Below, piece after piece: positions 14,837-23,644 of a stretch of 64,000 bases of DNA. How positions within the stretch are numbered: position 1 is the first letter of the stretch; each line of letters starts with the position of its first letter. Location: contig RHGM01000002.1 of the NCBI GenBank assembly GCA_003724185.1, positions 64,804-128,803 of the forward strand. The letters are read 5' to 3'. The position numbers and the translations under genes were made by a program. Source of the stretch: Porphyrobacter sp. IPPAS B-1204. GTDB taxonomy: Bacteria; Pseudomonadota; Alphaproteobacteria; Sphingomonadales; Sphingomonadaceae. The notes beneath the pieces are model-generated. The model was not told the origin of the DNA and did no database searches. It saw only the letters and a list, made by a program, of their open reading frames with translations.

Positions 14837-17142
14837 TAGATCGCATCAGGAGTGGGCTTGTTCATATTGGACGCAGCCGATGCAGGCACGGCGCCCGGCT
14901 TTTGATCGCCGCCACAGTCGGCATATCTGCCGGAACTTATGCGCAGACCGACAACACGCCGCCCGAAGAGGATTCGGGCGAACCAGCGCCCTATGTCGAT
15001 CGGCTTATCGATGAGGGAAAGCTTGAGCCATCATTAAGGTCGGAACAACTCGGCGCGGGTAACAGCAATGGCAATTTGCGCTCGCTCGTCGCAGAGCTCA
15101 GCGGTGCACGCATTTCCTCGCGTTCTAATGCCGAGAATTTTGACAGTTCTGCCCTCGATAACACCCAACAAGAGACAGGGCTTTCTGTTTCTGGACGTTA
15201 TCAGTCCGACAATTTTGGAATGATCGGCCTCGATGCTCAGCTTCGACGTGGATCAAGACTAGACCCACTATCCCCCGACAATGGTGATCGCTGGAACGGG
15301 TTGGTCAAGCTTACCAGTAGCAACCTTCCGCTAGGGTCAGGCTGGAGTGCCGATAGTGCAGCGGGCATGACGACGACACCACTGATTGAGCTGTTTGACC
15401 GGCAAACGCGTTTCTTTGTGCCGGTGACACCCATCTTGGGCGGCGCAGTGACAATCGAAGCATATCGGCCGCTAGCGGCGGATCAGCCGGCCATTGATCC
15501 GGCACCTTATGCCAGTGTGAATCTCTCCGTTGGGGAGCCCGGCTTGCTCGGTGGTTTGCGGCTGACCGATTACACGGGGCTGTCAGGGCTGCTTGTATCG
15601 GGCGGGGGGCAGCTCGAATTGTCCCAAGGTCTGACGGCCGGGGGCCAAGCCATCGCCGTTGAGGATTCCCGCGACCCTTTTGCGGTGATCTTCGAGGGCA
15701 CAGATTCAAGCGATGTTCCGCTTGTTTCCTCACGCGCAGTTGTGGGCTCGATGGGGTTTTCGCGACCAGATCTTCGCGTTCAGGCCAATACGATCTGGTC
15801 CACACGCGCCAGCAGCAGCAATAGCTCCCAGGCCATTCTTGGAGATGGCGATGCCTTTGGGGCTTCGCTCGATGCGGTGTATCGCAGCGGGCGAACGGCA
15901 CACGCCGGCGGCATATACTATTTCGGGCCAGGCCTGAGTTGGGGAACGTCGGCTATTCTGAACAACGCCTATGGCGGCTTCTATCGGTTCTCGACCTCGT
16001 CGCAGCGGTGGCGCTGGACTTTCAGCGTCGATGCGATCGATTCCGTCGACAGCGTCGGTTCGAGCGGTGTCGTTCTTAACGCCGATGCGCGGCGGAACCT
16101 CACCTTCACGACAGCGGTTGGTGCCAACTCGAGCCTGCGTTTCGCCAATGGTCAAAGTGCAGGCCAGGTGCTTGGATATGTCGAATTTGAGACTGATCTG
16201 GGCACATCCCGTACAGAAGCGGGTTGGAGCCGCGACAATCTCTCCGAACTTTACCGCGCTGGATTTATCCAGAACTGGTCGCTTCCGCCGTCACTGCCGG
16301 CAGGAAGCAGGCTCACCACGCAAGTGTCATTCCAGCATCGCACTCAGTCGGAGAATGCCTCGCAGATTCTCAATGGTGACCGTGCCGAGACAAGTGACAG
16401 CTTCGGGATTGCAACAAGTGTCGGGCTCATGCCGTTTAGAGATGCAACCATCGATGCTACTATTGCGTATAGTTCGGACGCAAGCGCGAGTGCTTCCGAG
16501 TTCTTCGGCCCGTTTCAATCAACCGGTGCAGCCTTTGGTACGCTCGTCGCTCAGCAACAGGAGTCGTTTTCGGCCACTCTGGTTGCCTCGGCGCGGCTGT
16601 CGCCGAGCTTGAGCCTTTCCGGCACCTACACTGATACGACATCAAGTCTGATTTCACGCTTCGGTATTCCGGTCTTTGGATCTCCCCTTGGGCCCACCAG
16701 CGAGCAGCTTGACGAGTTGCGCCGCAGTTCCTTCCGTTTACGGGCAGCCTACCTGACACTGCGGTATTCGCTCTCGGCAGGTCGCCCGCCTGGCTCGATC
16801 GGTGTCCGGACATATCCCGTTGGCGGTGTTGGCAATCTTGAGGGATGGGTGTTTCTTGATGAGAATGGCAGCGGGGTGCGGGATCCTGCCGAAGTCGGCG
16901 TTTCTGATATCATCGTCATTCTTGACGGGGTTCAGGCGGTTCGCACTGACGGATCGGGTCGCTATCGCTTCGACGGGATTGCGGACGGGCCGCACCGGAT
17001 CACCGTAAATACCGACAACCTTCCTCTGCCGTGGTTTATTGAAACAGCAGGTGAGGGGGGCTTTGGGCGACCCTTTGCTCAGGTTGTCGAAATCGGGGTC
17101 CGGACAACGACAAATCTCGATATCGCTGCGACGCGGCGCTAG
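14833..17142 (+). CDS. Outer-membrane barrel with SdrD-B-like C-terminal domain (candidate exporter/usher)
   Basis: This 769-residue protein starts at TTG 14833, inside the chaperone stop. After a signal peptide (to GTYAQ) it is a long run of alternating strands with Ser/Asn/Gly turns, typical of a large outer-membrane barrel, without recognisable FimD usher motifs. From about residue 666 it has GNLEGWVFLDENGSGVRD, then DGSGRYRFDGIADGPHRI, an SdrD-B/Cna-B-like Ig domain with Asp-rich calcium-type loops. It could be the translocation pore or surface anchor for the subunits, with the Ig domain as plug or cap. This is inference from position and architecture. Confidence 0.7.
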   Translation: MIDRIRSGLVHIGRSRCRHGARLLIAATVGISAGTYAQTDNTPPEEDSGEPAPYVDRLIDEGKLEPSLRSEQLGAGNSNGNLRSLVAELSGARISSRSNAENFDSSALDNTQQETGLSVSGRYQSDNFGMIGLDAQLRRGSRLDPLSPDNGDRWNGLVKLTSSNLPLGSGWSADSAAGMTTTPLIELFDRQTRFFVPVTPILGGAVTIEAYRPLAADQPAIDPAPYASVNLSVGEPGLLGGLRLTDYTGLSGLLVSGGGQLELSQGLTAGGQAIAVEDSRDPFAVIFEGTDSSDVPLVSSRAVVGSMGFSRPDLRVQANTIWSTRASSSNSSQAILGDGDAFGASLDAVYRSGRTAHAGGIYYFGPGLSWGTSAILNNAYGGFYRFSTSSQRWRWTFSVDAIDSVDSVGSSGVVLNADARRNLTFTTAVGANSSLRFANGQSAGQVLGYVEFETDLGTSRTEAGWSRDNLSELYRAGFIQNWSLPPSLPAGSRLTTQVSFQHRTQSENASQILNGDRAETSDSFGIATSVGLMPFRDATIDATIAYSSDASASASEFFGPFQSTGAAFGTLVAQQQESFSATLVASARLSPSLSLSGTYTDTTSSLISRFGIPVFGSPLGPTSEQLDELRRSSFRLRAAYLTLRYSLSAGRPPGSIGVRTYPVGGVGNLEGWVFLDENGSGVRDPAEVGVSDIIVILDGVQAVRTDGSGRYRFDGIADGPHRITVNTDNLPLPWFIETAGEGGFGRPFAQVVEIGVRTTTNLDIAATRR

Positions 17143-17211
17143 TGCAGGCGGTGTCAGTGACCGGCCCCCGTTGAATAGACCCGTGGTGCGGCGGGCGGCA
17201 TCATGCGCGCA

Positions 17212-17412
17212 TCAATTGATTTGGCCCGACGAAGCTGATTTCAGGCCGATATAGCGACGGGCGACCTCCATCCAGAGCTGCTTACCGCCCGCATCACCTG
17301 CTGCCTCGAAGTGAAGCACCCGCTCGGTGATGAAGAGCTCGCCCTCGTCGCCTTGCTCTCGATCGACCCAAAGCGCCAAAGCCCAGAACTCCTGTTCGCG
17401 CGTTACTGTCAT
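17212..17412 (-). CDS. Small conserved-type protein (DUF6961-like)
   Basis: MTVTREQEFWALALWV, then RVLHFEAAGDAGGKQLWMEVARRYIGL over 66 residues matches small sphingomonad proteins I recall as DUF6961. They are compact helical proteins with one conserved Trp-rich helix. It faces the coat operon tail-to-tail and is divergent from mucR. Function unknown. Confidence 0.65.
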   Translation of the reverse strand: MTVTREQEFWALALWVDREQGDEGELFITERVLHFEAAGDAGGKQLWMEVARRYIGLKSASSGQIN

Positions 17413-17415
17413 GGT

Positions 17416-17510
17416 CGATCATTCCTGGCTGCCAGCGCAGCTTGACCCTGTAAATTCAATAGGGTCGAGATGAAAGATGGATTTAAGCGATCATTCCTGG
17501 CTGCCAGCGC
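17416..17510. repeat. 23-bp direct repeat
   Basis: The same 23 bases (beginning CGATCATTCCTGG) occur at 17416-17438 and 17488-17510, 72 bases apart, between the divergent 17412 and mucR genes. They may be regulatory or a local duplication. Confidence 0.7.
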
Positions 17511-17780
17511 TGGATCAGGACAGGCGACGTGCGCATGTTCGTCCCATCGACGTTTCAACAGAGCGAGGTTTCGTCAGGCCGGGGACCGTGCTGCAACCCT
17601 TTGCTAAACGGATAATTTTGGCAAACGGCATGAGATCCAAGGCCTGATTGGCCGACCGGAGGCATAACAAGAGATCAAAGGGGAACTGAATACAACGTCT
17701 CGTATAGCAGTTGTCAGAACCGTTCTATTCGTCCATGCGCACATCAATTGCCAACTGTGCGCAAACAAAGGAACGCTGCC

Positions 17781-18227
17781 ATGGAAACTCAGAATTATCT
17801 GTCGGAAACTCTTGTTACCTTAACCGGCGACATCGTTACTGCGCATGTCAGCAACAACAATGTCGCGGTCAGCGATGTTCCAGAGTTGATCGCCAGTGTA
17901 TATCATGCGCTTGCGAGGTTGCGCGACACGACGCCAGCGGCCGAAGGCAAGCCCGAGCCTGCGGTATCCATCCGCGCATCTGTGAAGCCGGATTACATTA
18001 TCTGTCTCGAAGATGGCAAGAAGCTGAAGATGCTGAAGCGCTATCTTCGCACCAACTTCGATATGACCCCTGAGGAATACCGTGTCCGCTGGGGCCTGCC
18101 GGCCAACTATCCTATGGTTGCTCCGAACTACGCCGAAAAGCGCCGTGATCTTGCCAAGCAGATCGGTCTGGGGCGCAAGCCTGCCCCGGCTGAACCGGCG
18201 GCGCGTCGGACCAAGAAGGCGACCTGA
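17781..18227 (+). CDS. MucR/Ros family transcriptional regulator
   Basis: The 148-residue product has the MucR signature: DYIICLEDGKKLKMLKRYL, then MTPEEYRVRWGL and YPMVAPNYAEKR, ending in a basic tail. MucR/Ros proteins bind AT-rich DNA and control exopolysaccharide, capsule and surface genes, fitting the neighbourhood. ATG 17781 is chosen over an upstream in-frame start at 17748. The region usually forming the Cys2His2 zinc finger (KxxKRHL..H) here reads KRYLRTNF, so both expected His are replaced. It may be a zinc-free Ros-type fold. Confidence 0.88.
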   Translation: METQNYLSETLVTLTGDIVTAHVSNNNVAVSDVPELIASVYHALARLRDTTPAAEGKPEPAVSIRASVKPDYIICLEDGKKLKMLKRYLRTNFDMTPEEYRVRWGLPANYPMVAPNYAEKRRDLAKQIGLGRKPAPAEPAARRTKKAT

Positions 18228-19044
18228 GCCCGAGAAGGTTTGCTGGCGTGAGTTGCTTGCTGTGTGGCTGACACCGCATCAACCTCATGGGTGGGCGGGG
18301 GAGGCGTTCGTTTCTGAAAGCACCTCTGTGTGCCCGGTAACTTTGGGGGTCCCTGCTGAGCACTGCCGTATGCCAATGCGACTTCGGCGCGGATGTCCGC
18401 TCGCAGGGCCACTGGAGTTCTTACACCGGGCAGCATGACGCGCTTCACGATGTCACTGACTGTGCGGCCACAAGAAAAGCATCTTGCGGGAGGTGCTGAT
18501 TTTCCAGCAGCGCGCTTGCCATGAGCCGACATCGCCGAGATGTCTTGAGGATCAGGCGTGTTGCCGATCCTTGCAGCCCGGCACGAGTTCAGGCCGGGCA
18601 ACGTCTTGCTGCGCGTTCAAGAATGTTTCCTTTGCCGACTTCTCCGGCGCCCGACGAACGCACTAACGGAGAGACTGATCTCTGCGCGTTCTCCTGTGCA
18701 CGCCAATCCGGTCGAATTCACAGGTGCGGTCTGCTCTGGTGTGGATTTTGGCTTCTGCACCCAAAACGCACCCGGTCGGTCGATGGGCACTTGGCCATTC
18801 GAGCCCGGATAAGCGTCCGGCAAAGCGGGGGTGAAGTGGCGATCCAGAGAACATGGGTTGGCCAGCACTGAGGCGCGTCCACAATTGGTGACAAGATCGA
18901 CTTGCAAGTCGACACGGTGATGGACGTTGTGTTTACTTGGTGCGGTAAGGCGTTCGCGCCAAAGTAACAGGTGCGCGCAGCCTGCTCAGAGAGACATATT
19001 GCTGTTGGCCCGCCGCGGGCGATCAATCAGGTGATCGGAGTTTT
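18228..19044. other. Long intergenic stretch with a 16-bp palindrome
   Basis: No convincing gene is seen between mucR and the winged-helix gene at 19045. Several open frames of 60-160 codons exist on both strands but have scrambled composition. The perfect palindrome TCGACTTGCAAGTCGA at 18897-18912, 132 bases before the 19045 start, is the only clear structure. Confidence 0.5.
18897..18912. promoter_or_regulatory. 16-bp perfect palindrome
   Basis: TCGACTTGCAAGTCGA is perfectly self-complementary and lies upstream of a MarR-like winged-helix gene. Its size and position fit an operator for a dimeric regulator, possibly that gene product itself. Confidence 0.35.
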
Positions 19045-19425
19045 GTGTTCGGAAACGGTGAGATAAACGAGCAAGCGTATGATGCGCTGGCCGCTCAGGC
19101 AGAGCGTATCTTCGCGCAGCGTCAAGAACGATTGCGGATATTCGACCCGGATCTGTTCGGTGAACCCGGGTGGGATATTCTTTTGTGCGCCTATATTGCC
19201 AGTCGGAAGGGCGCGGCCTGTCTCGTGGACCAAGTTGCCGCTGTTTTGGGAATTGCTCCCTCCACGGCAAGGCGCTGGGTCAGGATCCTGGAAGATCGCG
19301 GGATTTTGATGGCGAACGGAGAGGCTTTCGCGATTTCACTTGAGACCGAATGCAAGCTCAGTGAGATGTTCCAGAACCAGATCAATGATTGTTCAAGCGC
19401 GCGTCGCAGTTGGTCAGAGCCCTGA
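19045..19425 (+). CDS. MarR-like winged-helix protein A
   Basis: The GTG start has CGGAG 5 bases upstream. The 126-residue product has an N-terminal helix, then EPGWDILLCAYIASRKG, then VAAVLGIAPSTARRWVRILEDRGIL, which is a winged HTH. The same W-(D/A)-I/M-L-L-D/C-L pattern followed by an S/A-T-A recognition helix is found at 20060-20545 and 23188-23644, making a family of three in 4.6 kb. No effector domain is visible. It is likely a local regulator. Confidence 0.7.
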   Translation: MFGNGEINEQAYDALAAQAERIFAQRQERLRIFDPDLFGEPGWDILLCAYIASRKGAACLVDQVAAVLGIAPSTARRWVRILEDRGILMANGEAFAISLETECKLSEMFQNQINDCSSARRSWSEP

Positions 19426-19899
19426 CTGACAAGGGGCAATGGCCATCTTTTTGCTGACCCACCGGCGGTTTTCTCACGCTCATCCCACCCGCTTTCTCAC
19501 CCCAGTCCCGCGAAAATGGCCGGCAAACTGCCGGGCCGAGCACTTTCTCGGCCGCAGGGGTCAGATATCGCGCCTCTGGTGACGCGTGCATTGATACCTT
19601 CGCGATCCAAGATGGTCTGCTTTCCGGCCAGCCGTAAAGGCTATGGCAAGGGTCTCGAGGGGGCTTGTGGCAAGCGCGCCATCGCTCGCGTGGGTCTGTG
19701 ATCATTGCCAGAGGACGCCGATACGGCCAGGATGGGATGAGGTGTTGAACGCTGCCCTTGTAGGTGATTGGCCTGTCTTGTGCCTTTTTGGGGCATGGCC
19801 CACACCGTGCACGCGGCGACACAGGTTCAGTGTGTTCGGCAGCTTGAACAAAACATTTGATCGGGCGGGGCAAAGCTATCGCCCACAGCGGAGGAGCGA
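19426..19899. other. Intergenic, nothing recognised
   Basis: No supported gene. The right end carries the strong ribosome-binding site GGAGGAG for the 19900 gene. Confidence 0.5.
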
Positions 19900-20094
19900 A
19901 TGGAGGCGAATATCCTGGCGGATTTGGGTTCGATTCTCAAACAGCTTGACGATGCTGAAGAAGTGCTGTGCGCAGCGCAGCTTCAGCTGGTGATCGATAC
20001 CATCGAAAGCCGAATGGCTGGCGAGGAACAGGCCTGCCGGCGACAGCAGGCTCCATCGCTCAAAGGTGGCTCATCAACGCCCGTTCGACCTTGA
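19900..20094 (+). CDS. Small helical protein
   Basis: GGAGGAGCG directly precedes the ATG, one of the best ribosome-binding sites in the area. The 64 residues (ANILADLGSILKQLDDAEEV, then AAQLQLVIDTIESRMAGEE) predict two amphipathic helices. The last 35 bases overlap the convergent winged-helix gene. A similar two-helix layout occurs in the tiny gene at 23755-23928. Function unknown. Confidence 0.55.
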   Translation: MEANILADLGSILKQLDDAEEVLCAAQLQLVIDTIESRMAGEEQACRRQQAPSLKGGSSTPVRP

Positions 20095-20545
20095 CCCGGC
20101 CACCGTCTGTCAGTTCGATAACCATGCGGCGCTTGTCTTTGATGTCGGGCCCCCGATGGATCAGCTGCATGTTTTCAAGCGCCTGCAGCCAGCGCAAGCC
20201 AGTTGTGCTGGGGCAGGCACCGCCAATGCATGCACTCGTCACTGAGATCTTCTTACCTTGAACCTTCGCCTGATAGAGGTCGAGCATCATGTCCCACGCA
20301 GGGCTGACAGCAAACCCCTGCATTGCAAAAATCTCATCCACCTTTCGGCGTGCCGAATAGATCTTCGCGGCCAGTTCGACGAGCGTTTGCTCGGTGGGAA
20401 CTGTTTCAAGCTCACGATCGGATATTGTCCTCAGTTCTATCGCGAGCGCTTCCATGCGGTCAGCGATATTCTGACGGTTGTCGAACTGTCCGATGGAGGG
20501 TGTTTTCCCCGCCATCATGGAGCGTGCAGCCAGCTGTGAACTCAA
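20060..20545 (-). CDS. MarR-like winged-helix protein B
   Basis: The TTG start at 20545 is supported by AGGAGG 5 bases upstream. The 161-residue protein has an N-terminal helical region, then SPAWDMMLDLYQAKVQGKK, then a winged HTH (STTGLRWLQALENMQLI) and a wing with DIKDKRRMVIELTDGG, as in MarR proteins. It is related to proteins A (19045) and C (23188). The dimerisation helices of full MarR are short. Confidence 0.75.
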   Translation of the reverse strand: MSSQLAARSMMAGKTPSIGQFDNRQNIADRMEALAIELRTISDRELETVPTEQTLVELAAKIYSARRKVDEIFAMQGFAVSPAWDMMLDLYQAKVQGKKISVTSACIGGACPSTTGLRWLQALENMQLIHRGPDIKDKRRMVIELTDGGRVKVERALMSHL

Positions 20546-21025
20546 CGGAGCCTCCTGGGTTCGGGGTTAGTGCGCATAGGGCTCTAACTAACTTGACGAC
20601 AGTGCCCTTCTTGCCATTGCTTAATTAACTGCCGAGTCGCTGCGTATCCGTATTGTTGCTTATACAGTGGCCTAATGCTCCAAACTTGCCGGCGGTTCCC
20701 GGGGGCCTGCGCTTTCTACGAGGCGCCGCTTCAGGTGCGCTTCATGTTTTCCTGGCTAACGGGATAACACGCGATCGGAATCTGTCTCCACTGCTTTGTG
20801 GGCAGAGCTCCTTGCCGGCGCTTTGAATTTTCTGGCGACGTAGCATCGAGTGGCATGGAGGCGCTTTGCCACGAAGCCACGAAGTGTTGTTGCAAAATGG
20901 GACAGTGGCCGGCCTCAGGGCTGTTTTCGGCCCAGATTTCGATAAATTGTGGGGAATTAGCTTTCTGGTGTCTTGCTGAGAACATATCGTCCGGACAAGC
21001 TAATGCGGGAGATTAGCATTAATAT
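20546..21025. other. Intergenic, nothing recognised
   Basis: This is a divergent region between winged-helix gene B and the tiny gene at 21026. It holds no supported gene; promoters for both should be here. AT-rich sequence (ATTAGCATTAATATATGG) abuts the 21026 start. Confidence 0.5.
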
Positions 21026-21196
21026 ATGGTTGATTCGGAGCCTGGCGTGGATCGTGAAGCTGTCGACCGTGCCATTGCGCTGGTCGAAGGGGCTCTCTCA
21101 GCCTGCGACGAGCACGGGTTTACCTTTGCAGCGATTGATCTGTCCGCAGCTCTCGATAAGCTGATGGCGCTCAGGGAACGACCCGGCGGTACATAA
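21026..21196 (+). CDS. Tiny protein, paralogue of the 9699 gene
   Basis: A 56-residue frame reads VDRAIALVEGALSACDEHG, then FAAIDLSAALDKLMALRERP. It shares the AIALVE-AL then IDLxAALxKLxxL pattern with the protein at 9699-9956. The presence of two copies 11 kb apart on opposite strands supports both being genes. It precedes the LuxR-type gene at 21240 by 43 bases and may be co-transcribed. Confidence 0.5.
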   Translation: MVDSEPGVDREAVDRAIALVEGALSACDEHGFTFAAIDLSAALDKLMALRERPGGT

Positions 21197-21239
21197 GAAC
21201 GCGTTGCGGCTTGATCGCTAACGACTTAAACTTGGCCCC

Positions 21240-21767
21240 ATGCCGGGTGAAGACGCCTTCCTTGTGTTTGATTCGCTGACCGCAAAGCAGCATGAGGCGC
21301 TGGGTCTCGCATCATCGCATCTCACCTCCAAACAGATTGCGTTGGCTCTTGGTGTTGCCCCCGTCACCATAGACAAACGTATAGAGGCAGTCCGAGCGCG
21401 CCTCGACCACATTAGCCGTGCAGACCTGTTGCGACTTTATCATCAGTGGAAGAACGCGAGCGACGCCGACGAGACATATGATCAAGTCATAGGTAATCCG
21501 ACCATACTATCCATGGGGGCTCCTCCACTGCCATTGATGCAAGCGCAGCCGGCGGACGAGCAGCTCGCATTTGAGGATAGCGTCGTATTTGACGCTCGCG
21601 CCTCATGGGAGCGCAATCCGGTCTGGCTGCGTCCGGAGCTGAAGCCTTCAGATCTGGGCGTGAGTGGCAAGTTGGCGTTTATGCTCGGTGGCGCTCTGGC
21701 AATCATGATGATTGCCGTGCTCTGTATGGCATTCGTCGATGCCCTTATGTCCATTCTCGACGGGTGA
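21240..21767 (+). CDS. LuxR-type HTH protein with C-terminal membrane anchor
   Basis: The N-terminal 65 residues are a GerE/LuxR HTH: FDSLTAKQHEALGLASSHL, then SKQIALALGVAPVTIDKRI, then RADLLRLYHQW. A variable linker follows, and a single TM segment (FMLGGALAIMMIAVLCMAFV) is near the C-terminus of the 175 residues. A membrane-tethered HTH without receiver domain is a recurring sphingomonad type. It probably stays at the membrane and responds to envelope state; the targets are unknown. Confidence 0.75.
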   Translation: MPGEDAFLVFDSLTAKQHEALGLASSHLTSKQIALALGVAPVTIDKRIEAVRARLDHISRADLLRLYHQWKNASDADETYDQVIGNPTILSMGAPPLPLMQAQPADEQLAFEDSVVFDARASWERNPVWLRPELKPSDLGVSGKLAFMLGGALAIMMIAVLCMAFVDALMSILDG

Positions 21768-21800
21768 GGTTCTCCGGGTTGACAGCAACAGGAGAAAGCA

Positions 21801-22130
21801 ATGTCCCTCACCATTGACGCCGCCACTGCCCGTATCGTGCGCGAACTGCATGCATCCGAAGCGACAATTTGTGACGCGCTGGTTGCGGCAAGCGCGCTTA
21901 TGCATTCGACGGCCCTTGCTGATAGCCAGTTTGCCGAGGTTCCCGCCCTCAAGTCCCAGTCAGCGCTCCTGCATTTGAACAAGATGCTGTCCGGCCTTAT
22001 CGAGGCCCGCGGAGAAGCACTGCGGGCTCACAGCCAGCTGCTTGATATCGGCCGTGAGATGGGTGCAACTGAAAGCCCGTATTGCCCGCCGCGCAATTCG
22101 CTTGAGGCCGAGCAGCTGCAGGCTGCCTGA
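21801..22130 (+). CDS. Small helical protein of unknown function
   Basis: AGGAGA precedes ATG 21801. The 109 residues are almost entirely helical (ATARIVRELHASEATICDAL, then LHLNKMLSGLIEARGEALRAH). Similar small proteins occur beside LuxR-HTH/TM genes in sphingomonads as I recall them. It lies between the 21240 regulator and a membrane protein on the same strand. Confidence 0.6.
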   Translation: MSLTIDAATARIVRELHASEATICDALVAASALMHSTALADSQFAEVPALKSQSALLHLNKMLSGLIEARGEALRAHSQLLDIGREMGATESPYCPPRNSLEAEQLQAA

Positions 22131-22168
22131 CTTGCCATCCCGGCGATGAAGCGACAGGTTGGCGGGCG

Positions 22169-22609
22169 ATGCTGCGATTCCTGCTCCAAGCCCTCTTGAT
22201 CCTTGTCGTTTTCATCGCCGCCTGGCGGGCCGGCGATAAGCCGGAACGATATGTCGCATCGATCTATTTCGCGATGCTGATTGTATCGACCATCAACGCC
22301 TTGGCGATCGGCCGCCAGAGCGACACGGATTACACAGATCTTCATAATCTGCGCTTCGTGCTCGATTGCTCCGCTCTTGCAGGGGTCGTTTTTGTCGCTC
22401 TTCGCTATGATCGTTGGTGGACCTTATGGGTAGGATCAGTTCAGTTCATCGCAGTGACAGCCCACCTCTTGAGGGCCTTGGCGTTGCCGATGCCGCCCAT
22501 AGCCTACGCCGTCATGGAACGCTGGCCAGTGTGGATGGCTGTCATGATTACGGCAATCGGCACCTATCTGCACCGCAAACGCTCCAAACAGCAGCTCAGC
22601 GCCAGCTGA
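22169..22609 (+). CDS. Four-helix membrane protein of unknown function
   Basis: The 146 residues contain about four TM segments (FLLQALLILVVFIAAW; YFAMLIVSTINALAIG; FVLDCSALAGVVFVAL; VWMAVMITAIGTYL) and a basic tail, RKRSKQQ. It is part of the 21026-23187 gene run. Its 3' third overlaps the possible N-terminus of the RadC-like gene in another frame. No family name is offered. Confidence 0.65.
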   Translation: MLRFLLQALLILVVFIAAWRAGDKPERYVASIYFAMLIVSTINALAIGRQSDTDYTDLHNLRFVLDCSALAGVVFVALRYDRWWTLWVGSVQFIAVTAHLLRALALPMPPIAYAVMERWPVWMAVMITAIGTYLHRKRSKQQLSAS

Positions 22610-23187
22610 CATTGCTCCTGTCGTCGCTCCACAATGAGCCCGACAGATTGGCCTCGCGGCTTCTTTACCGCTTTGGTTCAATCGCGCGTATTGCCCATGC
22701 ATCGGAGGCGGAGCTTCGCCAAGCCTGTCTCGAAGGTGAGAGGTGGGTTGAGCCACTGGTTGGCATCCGGCAGCTGCTTCTTCACGGCATGCGAGAGCGG
22801 GTTATCCGGTCCCGTCTTGGTAAGGATCGCGGGGCTCTTTCGACCTATCTGCTGATGACTATGCGCAACCTCGTAGAGGAGCGCCTCGTTGCGATCTTCG
22901 CTGACTCCGCCGGCTGGGTCATCAGCGAGGAAGTTCTGGCAGATGGCAGTGAAGGCCATGTGCAGGTCACCGCGCGGAAGGTTTTGGGGCGCGCCATGAA
23001 CCTTGATGCCCGCAGAGTTCTTCTCGCTCACAATCACCCTTCCGGGAATGCCAACCCCAGTCTGCAGGACATCGAGCATACGCGCATGCTGTGTCGGCAA
23101 GCCGAGGGCCTGGGTCTCGTTATCGAGGATCACCTGATCGTTGGCGCGCGGGAGGTTGTGAGCATGAAAGATCGGGGGCTCATCTGA
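22426..23187 (+). CDS. RadC-family JAB-domain protein
   Basis: The JAMM metal-binding motif is intact: AHNHPSGNANPS, then D in LQDIEHTR, followed by GLVIEDHLIVG, the RadC/JAB layout. RadC proteins have unproven roles, and JAB proteins of this type often lie on genomic islands. The start is uncertain. ATG 22426 (GGTGGA 4 bases upstream) gives 253 residues but overlaps the membrane gene by 184 bases; later GTG/TTG starts would give a protein of about 190-220 residues that still includes the whole domain. The stop abuts winged-helix gene C. Confidence 0.75.
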   Translation: MGRISSVHRSDSPPLEGLGVADAAHSLRRHGTLASVDGCHDYGNRHLSAPQTLQTAAQRQLTLLLSSLHNEPDRLASRLLYRFGSIARIAHASEAELRQACLEGERWVEPLVGIRQLLLHGMRERVIRSRLGKDRGALSTYLLMTMRNLVEERLVAIFADSAGWVISEEVLADGSEGHVQVTARKVLGRAMNLDARRVLLAHNHPSGNANPSLQDIEHTRMLCRQAEGLGLVIEDHLIVGAREVVSMKDRGLI

Positions 23188-23644
23188 ATGGAAAGTCAAG
23201 CTGCCCCGGACCAATCTGGAAAAATCGAGCTCCTGCTCTCTGCCGCCGAAGCCCGGATCATGGCGCAAGTGTCCTCAAAGGATGCGGGGAGTGCGGACCT
23301 TTTGGCTGAATCGCCTGACCCTGACGAACTCCTCGTCTCGGCAGCCAGGCGTGAAATTGAGCGCCGACGCTTGCGCAGGCAGTTTCTACCACCCGAACTT
23401 ATCTCAGATACTGGCTGGGCCATATTGCTTGATCTGCTTGCCGGCAGCGAGGATATCTTCGTTGCCGGTTGCGGAAGCCGTTGGGACGTCACCGATGCTA
23501 CAGCTGCACGTCATATCGCCGCGCTGATCGAATCCCGTTTGGTCAGGCGCGTCCAGTCGGATGACAAAAAAAAAAGATCGTGTTCTGAGGCTGACCGCCA
23601 AAGGCCGCCACAGGCTCTGCGTAGTTCTCAATTCCGACCGATAG
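23188..23644 (+). pseudogene. MarR-like winged-helix protein C, frameshifted at an A10 tract
   Basis: The first 126 codons give a winged-helix protein related to A and B (SDTGWAILLDLLAGSEDIFV, then VTDATAARHIAALIESRLV). At 23566-23575 there are ten A. In the frame as read, the product continues as unrelated sequence to 23727. With one A fewer it reads DKKKDRVLRLTAKGRHRL, an ordinary MarR wing, and stops at 23644. So the gene is either broken, phase-variable by slippage, rescued by transcriptional slippage, or affected by a sequencing error. The start ATG 23188 directly follows the RadC stop. Confidence 0.7.

Noticed and set aside
18128..18601. 157-codon minus-strand frame containing CFSCGRTVSDIVKRV
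   Set aside because: It overlaps the clear mucR gene and has no start signal. The CxxC phrase is isolated and the rest is low-complexity proline/serine.
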